Below, in pieces: positions 13,171 through 24,929 of a stretch of DNA of 64,000 nt (position 1 is its first letter; the number at the start of each line of letters is the position of its first letter). The notes below the pieces were generated by a model that did not search any database, was not told where the DNA came from, and saw only the letters and a list, made by a program, of their open reading frames with translations. The position numbers were made by a program, and so were the translations under genes. Source of the DNA: Lithospermum erythrorhizon (taxonomy: Eukaryota > Streptophyta > Magnoliopsida > Boraginales > Boraginaceae); contig JADFUC010000006.1 in NCBI GenBank assembly GCA_019722365.1, positions 1-64,000 of the forward strand, written 5' to 3'.

Positions 13171-13204
13171 ACGGATAGAGATGTGATGACGAAATTCTAC
13201 CGCC

Positions 13205-13624
13205 ATGGAAGATGTCTTTTGGCCAGTGCGGCTTGTAGGGATGGAGGCTGGAGGCTGGAATTATTTTCTGCTTGAATATGCTCCATATTCATTCTCGTTA
13301 AGTAACAAATGTTCAAACAATGTGGCAGAATATCAAGCTTTGATGTTAGGACTCGAAATCGCAGTGGAAATGAAACTCGTGCAGTTAAGAGTTTACGGTG
13401 ACTCACAACTAGTCATCAACCAACTCCTTGGGGATTATGAAGTCAAAAAGCCCGAGTTGATACCATATTACGACTACGCACTGAAACTCATGGAATCAAT
13501 TGAAGACTTCTCTCTGTTGAGCATGTTAAAAGTTGTTGAACAAGCAAGCCTGGCCTCTGCAGTGGCAATACATGAGAAGGAGATTAGGATCGATATGCTC
13601 AAAATTGGGTGCCACCTATGTTGA
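13205..13624 (+). pseudogene. Second, archaeal-type RNase H of the Tat element
   Basis: The open frame contains NNVAEYQALMLGLEIAVEMK, then LRVYGDSQLVINQLLGDYEV and KKPELIPYYDYALKLME. The conserved Glu of VAEYQ and Asp of YGDS are two catalytic carboxylates of the archaeal/type-I RNase H fold. A second RNase H between RT/RNase H and integrase is characteristic of Tat/Ogre elements. The first catalytic Asp, expected upstream, is not visible because the 5' part of the domain is frameshifted. Confidence 0.75.
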
Positions 13625-13639
13625 AAATAGAGAGATGCT

Positions 13640-14913
13640 ACGAATCGTCAAGTAAGATAAACTCTTGTGTCGAGTGTCTATGAGATTGATGGGAAGATTG
13701 GAAACTGACCTTTAATTGATTACCTTCAGTATGTAAGAGATTGCGATGAGAATTCCAAAGAAGGCGGATGTCCGCTTGCATTCGAGACTACTCGTTTTAT
13801 CTATTACAAAGGGCGGCTCTTTAGAAGATGGATTTGATGTGTATTACTTCGATGCCTTGGGAAGAAGAGGCACCTGAGATCAATGGAAGAAGCTCGTTAC
13901 AGTGTATGTAGTATTCGTGATGGCGCAAAACTTCATTTCCAAATCCGGATGGATACTGTGGCCAGCTATGGTCAAAAGAGATTGCTTGGAATTCGCTAAA
14001 AAGATATCCAACCTTGTCGAGTTTCACGCAAACTTCGTCTGACCGCCCAGGCAGCTACGCCCGACCCGTTCTTCGCTTTGATGCATGGGGACTTGACATG
14101 GTTGGACCCTTTGCCACTTCGTAGACACATTTACATACTTGCAGCAACAGATTACTTCTCCAAGTGGCGTGCCCTTGAAAAATGGGACGCAAGAAGAAGT
14201 GGCCAAATTCATACGAGTAAACCTATATATCGTTATGGCGTGTTTGAACATATCATGCTTGTGTGGAAAGTCATTAAATGAGTAAACGATTCTGACCTTA
14301 TGTCCAAAAGTTTGAATTCAAAAAGTGTCACTCCTCGATGTATTATCCTCGAGCTAGCAGGTTAGGTGAACCTTTCAACAAAATCTTATGCGATATCTTG
14401 AAGACATTTTTCGATAAATCGAGAGATTGGCATGAGAAGATGGCTGAAGCTACGTGGGCATAGGACAACATATAGAACACCCACACAGTCAACTCCTTAT
14501 ACATTGGTATATGGTATGGAAGCTGTCCGTTAGAATGTCAAATCCCATCTTTGAGAATAGCTATTCAAGAAGGCCTCACTCGAGAAGAAAATGCCCGCCT
14601 TAGGTTGGAAGAGTTAGACTCTCTTGATGAAAGAAGGTTGGACGCGCAACAAAGATTGGACTGTTATCAATCCCATATCTCCAAGTGTTATAACAAGAAA
14701 GTCCGTCAGCGCTCCTTTCAAGTTGGTGACATGGTACTCTCTGTCAAAAGACCAATCATCACCCATAAAAAAGGGAAGAAATTTGAGCCAAAGTGGGATG
14801 GTCCGTACGTCATCCAGGAGGTGTATACAAACGGATCATACAAGATGGTAGATCAAGATGGAGTTAGGATAGGACCAATCAATGGTAAGCTGCCGAAGAT
14901 ATATTATCCATAG
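13640..14913 (+). pseudogene. Tat element integrase (broken, intact C-terminus)
   Basis: Around 14078, HGDLTWLDPLP in one frame and WGLDMVGPF in another correspond to the start of the catalytic core. Further fragments at 14150-14500 (ATDYFSKW, then WHEKMAEATWA, TVNSLY) are split by stops. The C-terminal part, 14551-14913, is open over 120 codons and includes KVRQRSFQVGDMVLSVKRP, then KKFEPKWDGPYVIQEVYTNG, the GPY/F-type module. A deletion or frameshift lies in the middle of the core, so integration activity is lost. Confidence 0.8.
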
Positions 14914-15429
14914 GTGGAAACTCCTCGCCAGCGTAGTATAAGCGTATGCGGCGACCACGATGGCGTTGCGATGGTTAAAGCGCTGGAATCGCACCAATGA
15001 TATTGCATGTGGATAAAACGGTAGATCCTACGAGGGTGTATGTAGTAAAGCTGATTAAGCTCCACTACTCGGTCTTATTAGTGGTTAAACTTTAAAAGCC
15101 CATCAGTGCGAGATGGTAAATGTGATACTCGGCGTAGAGTATAAGCGTAATGCGACACACAACCAAAAATTATATTTCCCTTTTGAACTACGTTTGACTT
15201 GATTCTCATGGATAAAATTCCTTGAAGTGCGTGAAAGCGACTTAAATCCCAAGTTAAATTAAATCGCAAAAGAAATTCATTGCAAAGTATGACGATAAGA
15301 CATAAATGAAGGAAGTAGCTCAGATAATCTATTAACGTGATAAAACTGTTTGACTAATAAAAGAAAGATTAAAGTGCTACACAAAATAAAGTCATAAGAA
15401 GCCTACAGAAATTCATAAAGCTAAAAAGT
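14914..15429. other. Non-coding 3' region of the Tat element
   Basis: Between the end of integrase and the tail of the antisense PMD ORF. It is AT-rich with stops in all frames over useful lengths. I see nothing recognisable beyond retroelement 3' region. Confidence 0.5.
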
Positions 15430-17960
15430 GATTTTGAAATCACGAAGTCCTTGTACGGCGTCAATGCTTTGATCATATCTTGAAGTAAATTCTTACCGTC
15501 ATCCTCACTTGCTTTCAGCCTGATTTCCTTGATGAGGCGTTTTACTTCAAGGGTTAATACTTATTTGTAGTGATTTCATGTCTTCCTTGTCTTGATGAAG
15601 AAGGGTATGAAGGTCTTGTTTTCCCGCAGCGAGGTCTTAATTCTCTCCTCGGTCAGTCTCTTTTAAATACATGCAGTGATTTCTTCTGCAACCTCTTCTA
15701 TGTGCTTTGATTTCTCTTCAATTTGTGATCTAAGCTGTAGCAAACGAGTGGAAGAAGAGGATAACGTCGTGATCGAGAAAGCGTAGGCTGTGCATCGTGA
15801 AGAGATTGTGTGACTTTGAAAAAATAAGTTCAAAGTGTAACTACAAGAGAGCAAATTTGACTTGCGATATAACCGTCTCTTGAAGAGCATGACCAACTTG
15901 ATCTTGCATAGATAACATGTCCTGGGTTGACCTACCACTCAACTTTTCACACAAGGCCTTCGATATTCTCGATTGTGACTTGACAACTTTAAAACAAATT
16001 GTACCAGCTTGAATAGAAGGTTGCTTAACGCTTCTTGATTTGGCATAACATTTGAATCATCACCAAGGACCCAAAATTTTCCAAGTCATCACTCACGCAA
16101 AACAAAGCAAAAAAAAAAAAAAGTCTCAGTGGGGATAAAGAACATATGTCACGGTAAGTAAACCTGAGGAAATGATGAATAGATTTACATTAATACAACA
16201 TGATCTAAAGGCTCGTTTATTGGTTAGAAAATCTCCCCCTGAAAGTACTTTTGATGAGCTTGCAGTTACCCTCGATCTCACATGCTTGAAGTTACGATCA
16301 TCAACACTATCTACTTCATCCTCTTCAAATATATCCTTCCTTTTTCCAGCACGAGAAACTTGAGGTTGCTTTCAGTCCTAAATCATGAGGTGATAAGAGT
16401 GGGGTCAGGCCTATTCCTAAATAGGCGAAGCTCTTTACCTTTTCCATGAGAAGGCAATTGAAGTTGAGGCCTAGTCGGATCATATTCCTTGAGAAACATT
16501 TCTGATGGAAGGCGGGAGGATGAACGGATGCTCGCTGTGAATCTTTGGCATATGCTCCTTTCAACCAAGCATCGTAACTTTTACTGGTGCGAAACTTGGA
16601 TTCATGAGATGGAAAAGTAGCTTCTCGGTTAGTTCCAGTCAAAGTACATAGACGGAAAAGCCTCAACCCAACATCTAATGGGACCCGACGATAATCTTCG
16701 ATTGCAGTACCCGGAATGTCTGGCGAGAATCCGAATTGGCGAGAGCAAGCGTGTGGATTATGAATGCATCCTAAATTCATCAACTCTTCTAGGGAAAAAA
16801 TTTGTCTGAAGACTCGGGGAAGTAAGATACTTCTTGTAATGGTTTTATCGCCCAATCGTGATTAAGCGACGAGTTCTTGATTCGATTTGTTCTTTGGACA
16901 GAATCACGAGGATTGGTTTGAAAACGCCTATATCGCGGGAGCCTCATTATAAATATCCTAGCACCACCTTCACTGCTGTATTTAACCATAAATTGGACCC
17001 TCCGATCTGAGGGGTAGTATAGTGTGTGCCAAAGTAAACTATCTAGTATACACGTAGTGAATTGGAAAGCTTGTCTTTCGTCCCGAGTTCTTCGACTTTG
17101 CTGATAGAGATTTAAGCCTCGGTAAATGCTTTCGACAAAGAAACAGGCTACCAAGGCTAACTCTGCGACCTCACAGCCATGAAGCGGGCCATCTTAAATA
17201 CCTACGGCGAACACAGCAGCTGGATTTACGGAAGAAGCGAAAACACAAATCCAGAGATATAAAGAGCAAGGTAGGTTTCCTCGTGAAGTCGTCTAAGACA
17301 TTAAGGTCAAAGAAGGGTTTCTTGTCTTTATTAGACCATGGTCTTATCCCTGGGAGCTCCCCGGTTGGATTATGTGTGAGACTGGACCGCCTACTCCTAC
17401 TCTTTTGTTCTTTCCTTGGGGGAGGAGCCTTTATAATTAGATGGAATCTTACACGAAGTGGATCCAGTCACCAAAGGAAACGCGGCGAGTGCTTTCTTTC
17501 TTTGGACAAGATGAAATGCATGGAACAAATATTTGCAAGTCTTGGGTAAAGGGCATTGTTTTCCTTGTCGATATCGGTAGCTTCCGAGAAGCTTCAGGGA
17601 TTACCTCATCAAATAGGCCTCCCAATATAGGAAGACCTCCCAGCCGATACATGTCCCAAAGTGATATAGATGTTTCCCCTATAGAAGTAAATAAGGTATT
17701 CGTAGTGGGGCTCAAGACTCATGAGAATGCCCGGACAATGTTAGAAACACGATCATCGTGTCTGAAATATGCACAACATCATATATCTGTGACTCTGGTC
17801 CTTTTCTCGCGCAAGAATGTCTTCGGCCCGTTCAATAGCCCATTTGTATATCGAAATTCCAAAATAAAAATTGATAGTATCGCTGATTACTTTGTTGGAA
17901 CTATCCGATTTCGGCATACGTGAGGGATCGCCGGGCGATCATGGTGTGATGAGTAGATAA
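15430..17960 (-). pseudogene. Antisense plant-mobile-domain (PMD, aminotransferase-like) ORF in the Tat 3' region
   Basis: Read on the minus strand from about 17960 down. SPTTNTLFTSIGETSISLWD followed by MYRLGGLPILGGLFDEVIPE at 17715-17560 is the classic start of the PMD/aminotransferase-like domain. VESIYRGLNLYQQ and QAFQFTTCILDSLLWHTLYY follow at 17130-17030, then HNPHACSRQFGFSPDIPGTA and VGLRLFRLCTLTG at 16750-16630. An acidic linker near 16330-16270 and a heptad-rich segment (RSQIEEKSKHIEEVAEEI, about 15720) look like the coiled-coil C-terminus. Frameshifts split it into at least four frames. PMD-like antisense ORFs are known in this lineage; their function is unclear. The plus-strand ORF 17441-17923 is its shadow. 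Confidence 0.7.
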
Positions 17961-18214
17961 AAGAAGATATGGCGGATAATCTCGTCGCTTTGTCGGAAAT
18001 GTCTTTGTCTGATCCTTGCTTGCCCATTTCCGTAGTCGGCTTTCTTAGGCTGCGGCCATAAGTTTAAGCGTGGCCGCCTGAATAGAGGAATATATCTGAT
18101 GAGTTAAATAGATCATCCAGGTAGCATCATTAGATGCACCCAAGTAGCGGTCGTCCCAGAGCAATCCTTTAGGTGAATGTATTATGCCAAAATCCTACAG
18201 AGTGATAGAACAAA

Positions 18215-18575
18215 AAAAATATGTTAGAAGGAGGGAGAGTATTGTGTCTGAGCACAAAGTGTCTGACCACAAGTATCTCGGTACAAGTGTCTAGGGCACA
18301 AGGTATCTCGTACAAATCACCGGGTACAGAACATCTAGAGATTTACAAGTATCTGCGACTCTGAAATATCTAAATTTACAAAGTATCTAGGGTACAAAGG
18401 TATCACCAGAGCAGTATCTAGAACACAAAGTATCTAGAATTTACAAGTATCTCGGTACCAAAGTATCTCGGGTACAAGAAATATCTGGTACAAGGTATCT
18501 CATTGCAAAGTATCTAGAACAAAATATATCGGTGCTAAAGTACCTAGCGTGCAAGTATCTTGGCTCAATTTATAC
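18215..18575 (+). repeat. Minisatellite of about 17 bp in the Tat 3' region
   Basis: About twenty degenerate units with core acaaagtatctcgggt, a period near 17 bp, and variants such as gtatctagaacacaaa and gtatctcggtac. No unique spacers occur between units, so this is not a CRISPR. Tandem repeats in the 3' regions of Tat/Ogre elements are known and can give rise to satellite DNA. Confidence 0.75.
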
Positions 18576-19269
18576 AAATGCAAAGATATGACATAATGCA
18601 AGAAAAAAAAGGAGCAAATACATAATATTCTGCAAAGTATGGAGGGGATATTTTCAACAAAATGACACGTCCAAATACCTCACTGATTAGCAAGTGAATA
18701 GGCGGTTAGATCTCGTGCCCAAGCGAAAAGTCCAAATATGGAAGGGAAGAAATATAATGACACTCGAGGGAGTCGTGATCGTATAACATGCAAAATTTGA
18801 TAAACCAAGGAGCAAATACGATAACTTGCAGAACTTGAAGGAATTAAACTAGTTTGAAAGATATACGCTTTAAATCCACATATATGTTGAAATCTATATG
18901 TGCATGCTTTAAAGGGCCACATTAAATGCAGGTTAGCCGAAATTAAAATGTCAGCGTATATACTAGCTATATACATATAAGATGCATACAAGATGGTGAA
19001 TTCACGTATGTAAGTTACATACAAAATATTTAAAATCTACGAATGAAAGAGTGCATGCAAAATGGTAGGATCCATATATTATATGTATGCTTAAAAGACC
19101 ATATTCATGCAAACATTCATCAAGCCTAAACTAGAAGAAAGTACCTCCATCCCACCTAACTATACTCTTACTCGGAGAATTAAATGAACCATTTCTAGAG
19201 AGGTGAATATTATGATACATAGAAATACGCGATTTTATATTTCTTAAGATAAAAATATATCATAAAAGC

Positions 19270-19880
19270 GTAGGAGAATGAAGAAGAAAAGGTTGAAGCT
19301 CTTCCCCCCCTCTTAAACATGATATGTGCGAGCACCAAACAAAAAGCTTCAAACAAATATGTTCAGCACAAGCTTGCGCTACTATGATCATCTTCAAGAT
19401 AATATCTTTCAATGGTAGAAATTGTTACCTAGGAAGAAAAGAGATGTAGATCGAGTCGATGCCAATGCCGATACGGGATGACTAGTTGAACCCGAATTGA
19501 GCTTGAAGTTGGAAGCAATCGTTGTGTACCTGCGGTAGTCAATGAGACATGTACAAAGAGGTGAATACATGCACAAAGTATATGCAAATATATTTCTTGA
19601 GAAAGGGAATACAACAAAATTTTCATGAAAAATGAAAAAGGTTGAAGATTCAATTTCCTCCTCCTAAACATGATGTATATGCAAGCGCCAAACAAAAGGC
19701 AGTCAATGCGATTCTTAGTCCATACTCACGATGGCGATAATAACTATCATGGTTTTAACAAAGATTCAATCTCCTCCTCTCACAAATGATTACCTAATAA
19801 GAAAAATGAAGGTAGAGCCGATGCCGATGTCGATGAGGCAAAATTGAGTCCAAAGTTGAAGCTACTCACGTATTTACTGT
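19270..19880 (+). repeat. Direct duplication of about 350-360 bp in the Tat 3' region
   Basis: aaaggttgaag...cctcttaaacatgat...accaaacaaaaagc at 19287 recurs at 19635, and gagtcgatgccaatgccgat at about 19450 recurs as gagccgatgccgatgtcgat near 19812. The two copies are adjacent and diverged. The surrounding DNA, 18576-20642, is otherwise non-coding; the 114-aa minus-strand ORF at 18680-19024 resembles nothing. Confidence 0.6.
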
Positions 19881-20630
19881 TGAAGTCAGTGATTTTAACA
19901 ACAATAGAGTAGTATTGTACAAATGAACAAGTATGAAGCCATATTAATATACCTATTTACTTGTTGGATAAAGAGCTTGAGTTTGAGAACGATATGTTAA
20001 CATATAATTAATATAGATGCAGGTTTTTTATAGAGTTGTGGAGTGAGGATCATGCCTATTCAAACTTTGGTTAGTTATCAATGGGGGCAAATCGTGGAGT
20101 GGTGATCATGCTTGAGGCCATTTTTAATGGGAGAGGGTTTGACACAATTCAAAAGTTTGAATGTGGTCGAAAGGTTGTTCACATTTCTTGGCAAGTGGAT
20201 AAGCATATCCAAAGGTTAATGGCTAATTTGTTCGTATTTGATTAATTTAGCAGCTAGTTAAATCGATTGTAAAATTGAATCATGCTCAAATATCTTTAAT
20301 GGTCTTGCTTGATATATGCACATTAAGATGACACATATGGGTGATAATTGATGACAAATGTGATTGGATAAGAAATAAACTCGCGGTAAAATGTCCATGG
20401 ATTACCTTGGTTACTTCCGGCTTACGATTATTATGTGTTGCTTGGCAGATATGAATGAGCAAGTCCTCGAGGTGGACCTGTGGTTGATTACCAAAGTGAA
20501 CATTTATGGTGGCATATAGTATGGATAAAATCCTTTGTGAAAATGATACGAGGGTTATACTTGAAACTTCGAAGTTGGTCGAACTCGACTACTCTAAAGA
20601 CTCGCCAAATTTCGAAATGCGTGCGTCAAG

Positions 20631-20642
20631 TTCGAGGGCATT
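20631..20642 (+). other. Polypurine tract before the Tat 3' LTR (candidate)
   Basis: The purine-rich string gttcgagggcat directly precedes the LTR start TGTTGAAATTGG at 20643, as expected for the plus-strand primer of reverse transcription. It is short and imperfect. Confidence 0.5.
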
Positions 20643-21451
20643 TGTTGAAATTGGTAATAAATACTCACATTAAATTAATTAACTAAGTTCAATTCAATAA
20701 GTTATATATTTGAAATTTAGCTAATTAAATCATGCGAAGCCCAATTAAATATGTACGTGTGGCATTTATTATCAAATTATAAATTATGCTTAAATGAAAT
20801 TTGATAGCTAATTATGACAACCAGATGAAAGCAGGATCATAATTATTTCCTCAAATAAACATTTGGAAATAATTAAAAGTTGGATAATTATATCTTAAAT
20901 AAATACAAAGATATACTTTATCGAACAAAATCATGTAATTATTCTTTAATTATGTTGGAAGATAATTATCGGGAGGTTAGGCAGACAAATTGACCAGCTG
21001 AGACCAATCGGGGTAGAGTAATTTGAGACCGTCGAAGTCAGTTCAAGCGAGACCAGCAGGGGAATGGGGCTGAAGCCCGATCGAAGGCAAGCCCAATCGA
21101 GCCCGTCGCTAATATGCCTATAAATGAGGCATTCTCATTCATTTTAAGGGATGGAAATTCATTTGCAAAGAAGACAAAAAGCGAGAAGAAGAAAAAGCTA
21201 CAAAATCGGGGAGAACTACGTCGACTTTGGTCGCGTCTGAAACTTGAGCCTTTGAATCTTGATCTTAGTATTCGAATCTTGAATATTCAAGTATTAAAGT
21301 TCAAGATCAAGCCCTTGAATTGAAGTATTGCACCATCTAGAATGTTCGAAGTTACAAGTGTTGAACAATCAAGTCCAGAACAAGGCACTCACGGCCACCC
21401 GAAGCATGTGAGAGTAGAATCGGAGGAATAAATAGGGTGTAACTCGAATCA
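20643..21451 (+). mobile_element. 3' LTR of the Tat element
   Basis: Same block order as the 5' LTR, with the TATA box as cctataaatgaggc near 21117 and an end at aactcgaatcaa. It is followed by array spacer (aacaatatttcaat), exactly as after the solo LTRs. Compared with the 5' LTR it has many small indels, mostly near CG and GC-rich spots. Confidence 0.8.
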
Positions 21452-22622
21452 AATAAACAATATTTCAATGTGATTCTGATGGCAATTTCAACTACCTTCA
21501 GCCTGTAAATGTTGTGCCTTAGCCGTGCAATATTTCCAACCAATTTCAATCCTTAATTTTCTACTTTTCCAACTAATTAACCCATTTCTATGACCTCACA
21601 ATCCCAGAATGTTTACTACTAAAATCTACTAGAACTAATTTCAACATATATTCTTCCAACAACATAACTCATAATTTCACCTCAAAACAATCATAATAAA
21701 GGTCAATATGGGTTGAAAGCTTCGAGGGAATTAAATTAGGATAAGGATTAAGTATTTGCGAGTAGTAATTATATTTTGAATTACATTGGAGACTTCGGAG
21801 CGGGAAAAGCGTCTTAGGTCGATTATTTGCTTGGGCGCTAGTGGTACTAGCCAAGGTGGGGGGATTTATCACTCGTTTCATTTACCTCATTTATGTTTGA
21901 AGGAAGTATATGGTAATTAATTTTGGTATTGTAGGCGTATTTATAAACTTATGCAAATGGGTATAGTTGTGAAATGTTGACTTGTATGGTGGTTGTGTTA
22001 GATGTATTATGGTATAAATTATTTTTTGTGGTATTTATGTTTGAGTGTAGGTCCTTTGAATTATGTTTATGTTTGGGTGTATTCACGTTTGAGTACTCAT
22101 TGTGTTATGGACGTATACGTAGTATATGTATGTTTGAGTATAGGTTCTATCTGAGAAATTGTTCTCGTGTATATTATGGATGCTACATTGAAGTTATTGT
22201 GTGATGGTAACATTTGGTTTTGTGTGTGTGAAATGTGAATTGTTTGAATTGAGAATGTTTGGGATGATGGGGTGTTCGAAGGGCGAGCCCACTGGAAAAG
22301 AATATGATGATGTTGGGTGTTCGAGAGGTGAGCTTTGCGGGAAAAGGATATGTTGTTGTTGGGTGTTGAAGGGTGAACTGCCCGGGAAAAGGATGGAATA
22401 TAAGTATGTGATATTCTTTGTGGTTTTTCATTTTAGTAAGTTTATTTTATTGTTGTAGTATGAGCATTAGTGTTGCGAGAAATTATCTTTGTTTTACTTG
22501 TTTGATTATGTGATATGAGATCTTGGGTATGACATGTGAGTGAATGTATTTGAGTCTACGTAATGTGTGTATGTTGAAGTGATGGTTATTTTTCTATGAT
22601 GCCTTGGATAATTGATATTTAC

Positions 22623-22702
<80 letters not shown>

Positions 22703-23457
22703 ACCTTATCGCCACATATATATCCTTTCTTTTGTGGACCTCATTTGAATATTAGGTAAGTTAACATCGGTGATTCGTTCCGCTAGTATCGAGAACACCC
22801 CACTTCCCGCCCAGTTGGCCAGGTGCCATTTGTGAGCGGCGGAGTTCGTGAATCGTTGATTTTACCTAGGTGAGGGGCAGTGGCTAGGATCTCGGCGGTC
22901 ATCTTTATTATTTTGATATACTCGGTTTCCCATTTGTTTTGGATGTTATGACAACATTTTGAGGTTTCGAAACTATTTTACTTTTTATCAAACTTCTCAG
23001 TTTATTGGTCATCGAACACGTGATTTTCATGTCAGCCATTGTATGTTGACTCCGATATCTGAGTTGATAGCGAATCCAACCTCGAAATGCGACTTCGGCG
23101 AGTGGATACATACGTATCTTCTATGAATTCGTTTCGTGGCGACCCGCCCCAGTCGGCCGCCACGAGATTAGGATCATTAACAACGTACGAGTCTGTCCGA
23201 TGGATACAATAGCAAATATGGCCTGTGACATTATCCAAAACAAACTCTATTCCATTGGTGTTCCCAATAGCGCATCAACAAAACGATGAACAACGAGAAT
23301 ACAAATCAACTGAATAATACAGGCAAGGATATACAAGAAATCCAAGATACAACATAGGGAAAAGTATGACAACTGATCCCTCAATAAATACAACCACCAG
23401 TACAGAAATATACGGGTCGACAAAAAGAATGAGCGTGAGGGACTTCCTATACCCACT
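21452..23457. repeat. Array spacer, complete copy 3
   Basis: Same components as the spacers at 2293 and 5142: inversion junction near 21718, 48-bp-type repeats at about 22258-22395, a much longer TA tract at about 22624-22697, and the plus/minus LTR junction near 23110-23150. Positions 22945-22985 lack about 90 bp present in the other copies. No gene. Confidence 0.75.
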
Positions 23458-24258
23458 TGTTGATAACGGAAATTTATTCCAATAAATGCACCATTAAATT
23501 AATTAACTAAGTTCCAATTCAATAAGTTATATATTGAAATTTAGCTAATTAAATCATGCGGTCCAATTAAATATGTATATGTGAAGTTTATTATCAAATT
23601 ATAAATTGTCGCATTGAAATTGGATCGCCTAATTATGACCAGGAAAACCGCAGAAAGCGGGATCATAACCAAATAATTATTTCCTCCAAATAAACATTTG
23701 GAAATAATTAAGAAGTTGGATAATTATATCTTCTAAATAAATACAAAGATATACTGTCGAACAAAATCATGTATTATTCTTTAATTATGTTGGAAGAATA
23801 ATTATCGGAATCAGCTTGAGAGAGACCAATCGAAGTCAGTAATTTGAGACCCGATCAGTTCAAGTTCAAGCCGAGACCAACCGAAGTCAGGCTCGAAGCC
23901 CAATCGAAGAGAAAGCCCGAATCAAGCCGTCACCTAATATGCCTATAAATAGATGCATTCGTTCATTTTAAGGGATAAATTCATTTGCAAAGAAGACAAA
24001 AGGAAAGAAAAGCTGCAAAATCGAGAGAACTACGTGACTTTGAGTCGCATCTGAAACTTGGCTGAATCTTGGTCTTGAGTATTGAATCTTTGAGCTTGTT
24101 CAGTATTAAAGTTCAAGGTCGAGCCCTTGGTGAAGTGTGCAACGTCTAAGTGTTCGAAGTTACAAGTGTTGAACAATCAAGTCAGAAACAGTACGCTAAG
24201 GCCACTTGACTTGTAATGTAGTAGAATCGAGAGGAGTAAATAGGGTGTACTCAAATCA
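23458..24258 (+). mobile_element. Tat-type LTR, array copy 5 (solo)
   Basis: Starts TGTTGATAACGG at 2815 bp from the previous LTR start, has TATA box cctataaatagatgc near 23942, and ends actcaaatca followed by spacer. No retroelement interior follows. Confidence 0.8.
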
Positions 24259-24895
24259 TATCCAACAATATTTCAATAGCCGATTCACGATGGCGAATTT
24301 CAAGGTACCCCAACTAAAACCCATAATCGGCCAATACCTTATCCAAATTACCAATATTTCCCAACAATTTCAATCAACCCAAATTTTCTACTTTTCTGAC
24401 TAATTAACCCATTTACAACGACCTCTAATCCCAAGCCGTTTACTACTCAAAATCTACTAGAACTAATTTCAACATATGTTCTTCAACAACTTATAACTCG
24501 CTTAATTTCACCTCGAAACAATCATAATAAAGGTCGATATGGGTTGAAACATAGTATATATGAAGGGTTCCATTCATTGAGATTTGTCACTTTACCTCAG
24601 TACGAAAGTAGTAGTAACTCTACAGGTAGTCCTGGAGTGCTAGGTCGGGCTCGACTCCTGTTAAAGAAATTATACATTATAACACATTCCATTAGAATAA
24701 CCTCTCTTAACATCTATATAAGCCCCGATTATTATACCTCGTCTACAATTCAAATTTACTACGTTAACGATCATCTATCCCCAGATTAGTATACAATTCT
24801 AAAATTCCAAGCGTAACTACGTTGTTTTACCAACTCCATAAAATTCGATATTAGGTCATCACTTTATTACCCTCAACAATAACACTTTAATCTCA
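24259..24895 (-). repeat. End of the array joined to a Tekay-like LTR fragment
   Basis: 24259-24547 is the first part of a spacer and stops at gggttgaaa, the exact point where the other units switch orientation. From 24548 the sequence follows the minus-oriented LTRs at about 46215-46545 and 54310-54660 instead (gggttcc...gagatttgtac, acaggtagtcctggagtgct, taacaataacactttaatc). Similarity stops near 24895. Confidence 0.65.
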
Positions 24896-24929
24896 TTCTT
24901 TTCTTCTTTTTGAAACACGGCCATTGTCA

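Larger units (their letters stand above)
7206..21451 (+). mobile_element. Tat-type Ty3/gypsy retrotransposon, full length but decayed
   Basis: Two similar LTRs (7206-8029 and 20643-21451) enclose gag, protease, reverse transcriptase with RNase H, a second RNase H of the archaeal type, and integrase, in gypsy order on the plus strand. A long 3' region follows with an antisense plant-mobile-domain ORF and tandem repeats. The extra RNase H and the long 3' region with antisense ORFs are known marks of the Tat/Ogre lineage. Every coding module has frameshifts or stops, so the copy cannot be autonomous. Both outer flanks are array spacer, so the element sits as one enlarged unit of the 2.85-kb array. 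Confidence 0.85.

Noticed and set aside
17441..17923. 160-aa plus-strand ORF
   Set aside because: The opposite strand encodes recognisable PMD domain motifs in the same span; the plus-strand frame resembles nothing.
18215..18575. CRISPR-like array
   Set aside because: Units are about 17 bp, degenerate and contiguous without unique spacers; the context is a plant retrotransposon 3' region.
18680..19024. 114-aa minus-strand ORF
   Set aside because: No recognisable motif; it lies in the non-coding Tat 3' region with low-complexity hydrophobic content expected by chance in AT-rich DNA.
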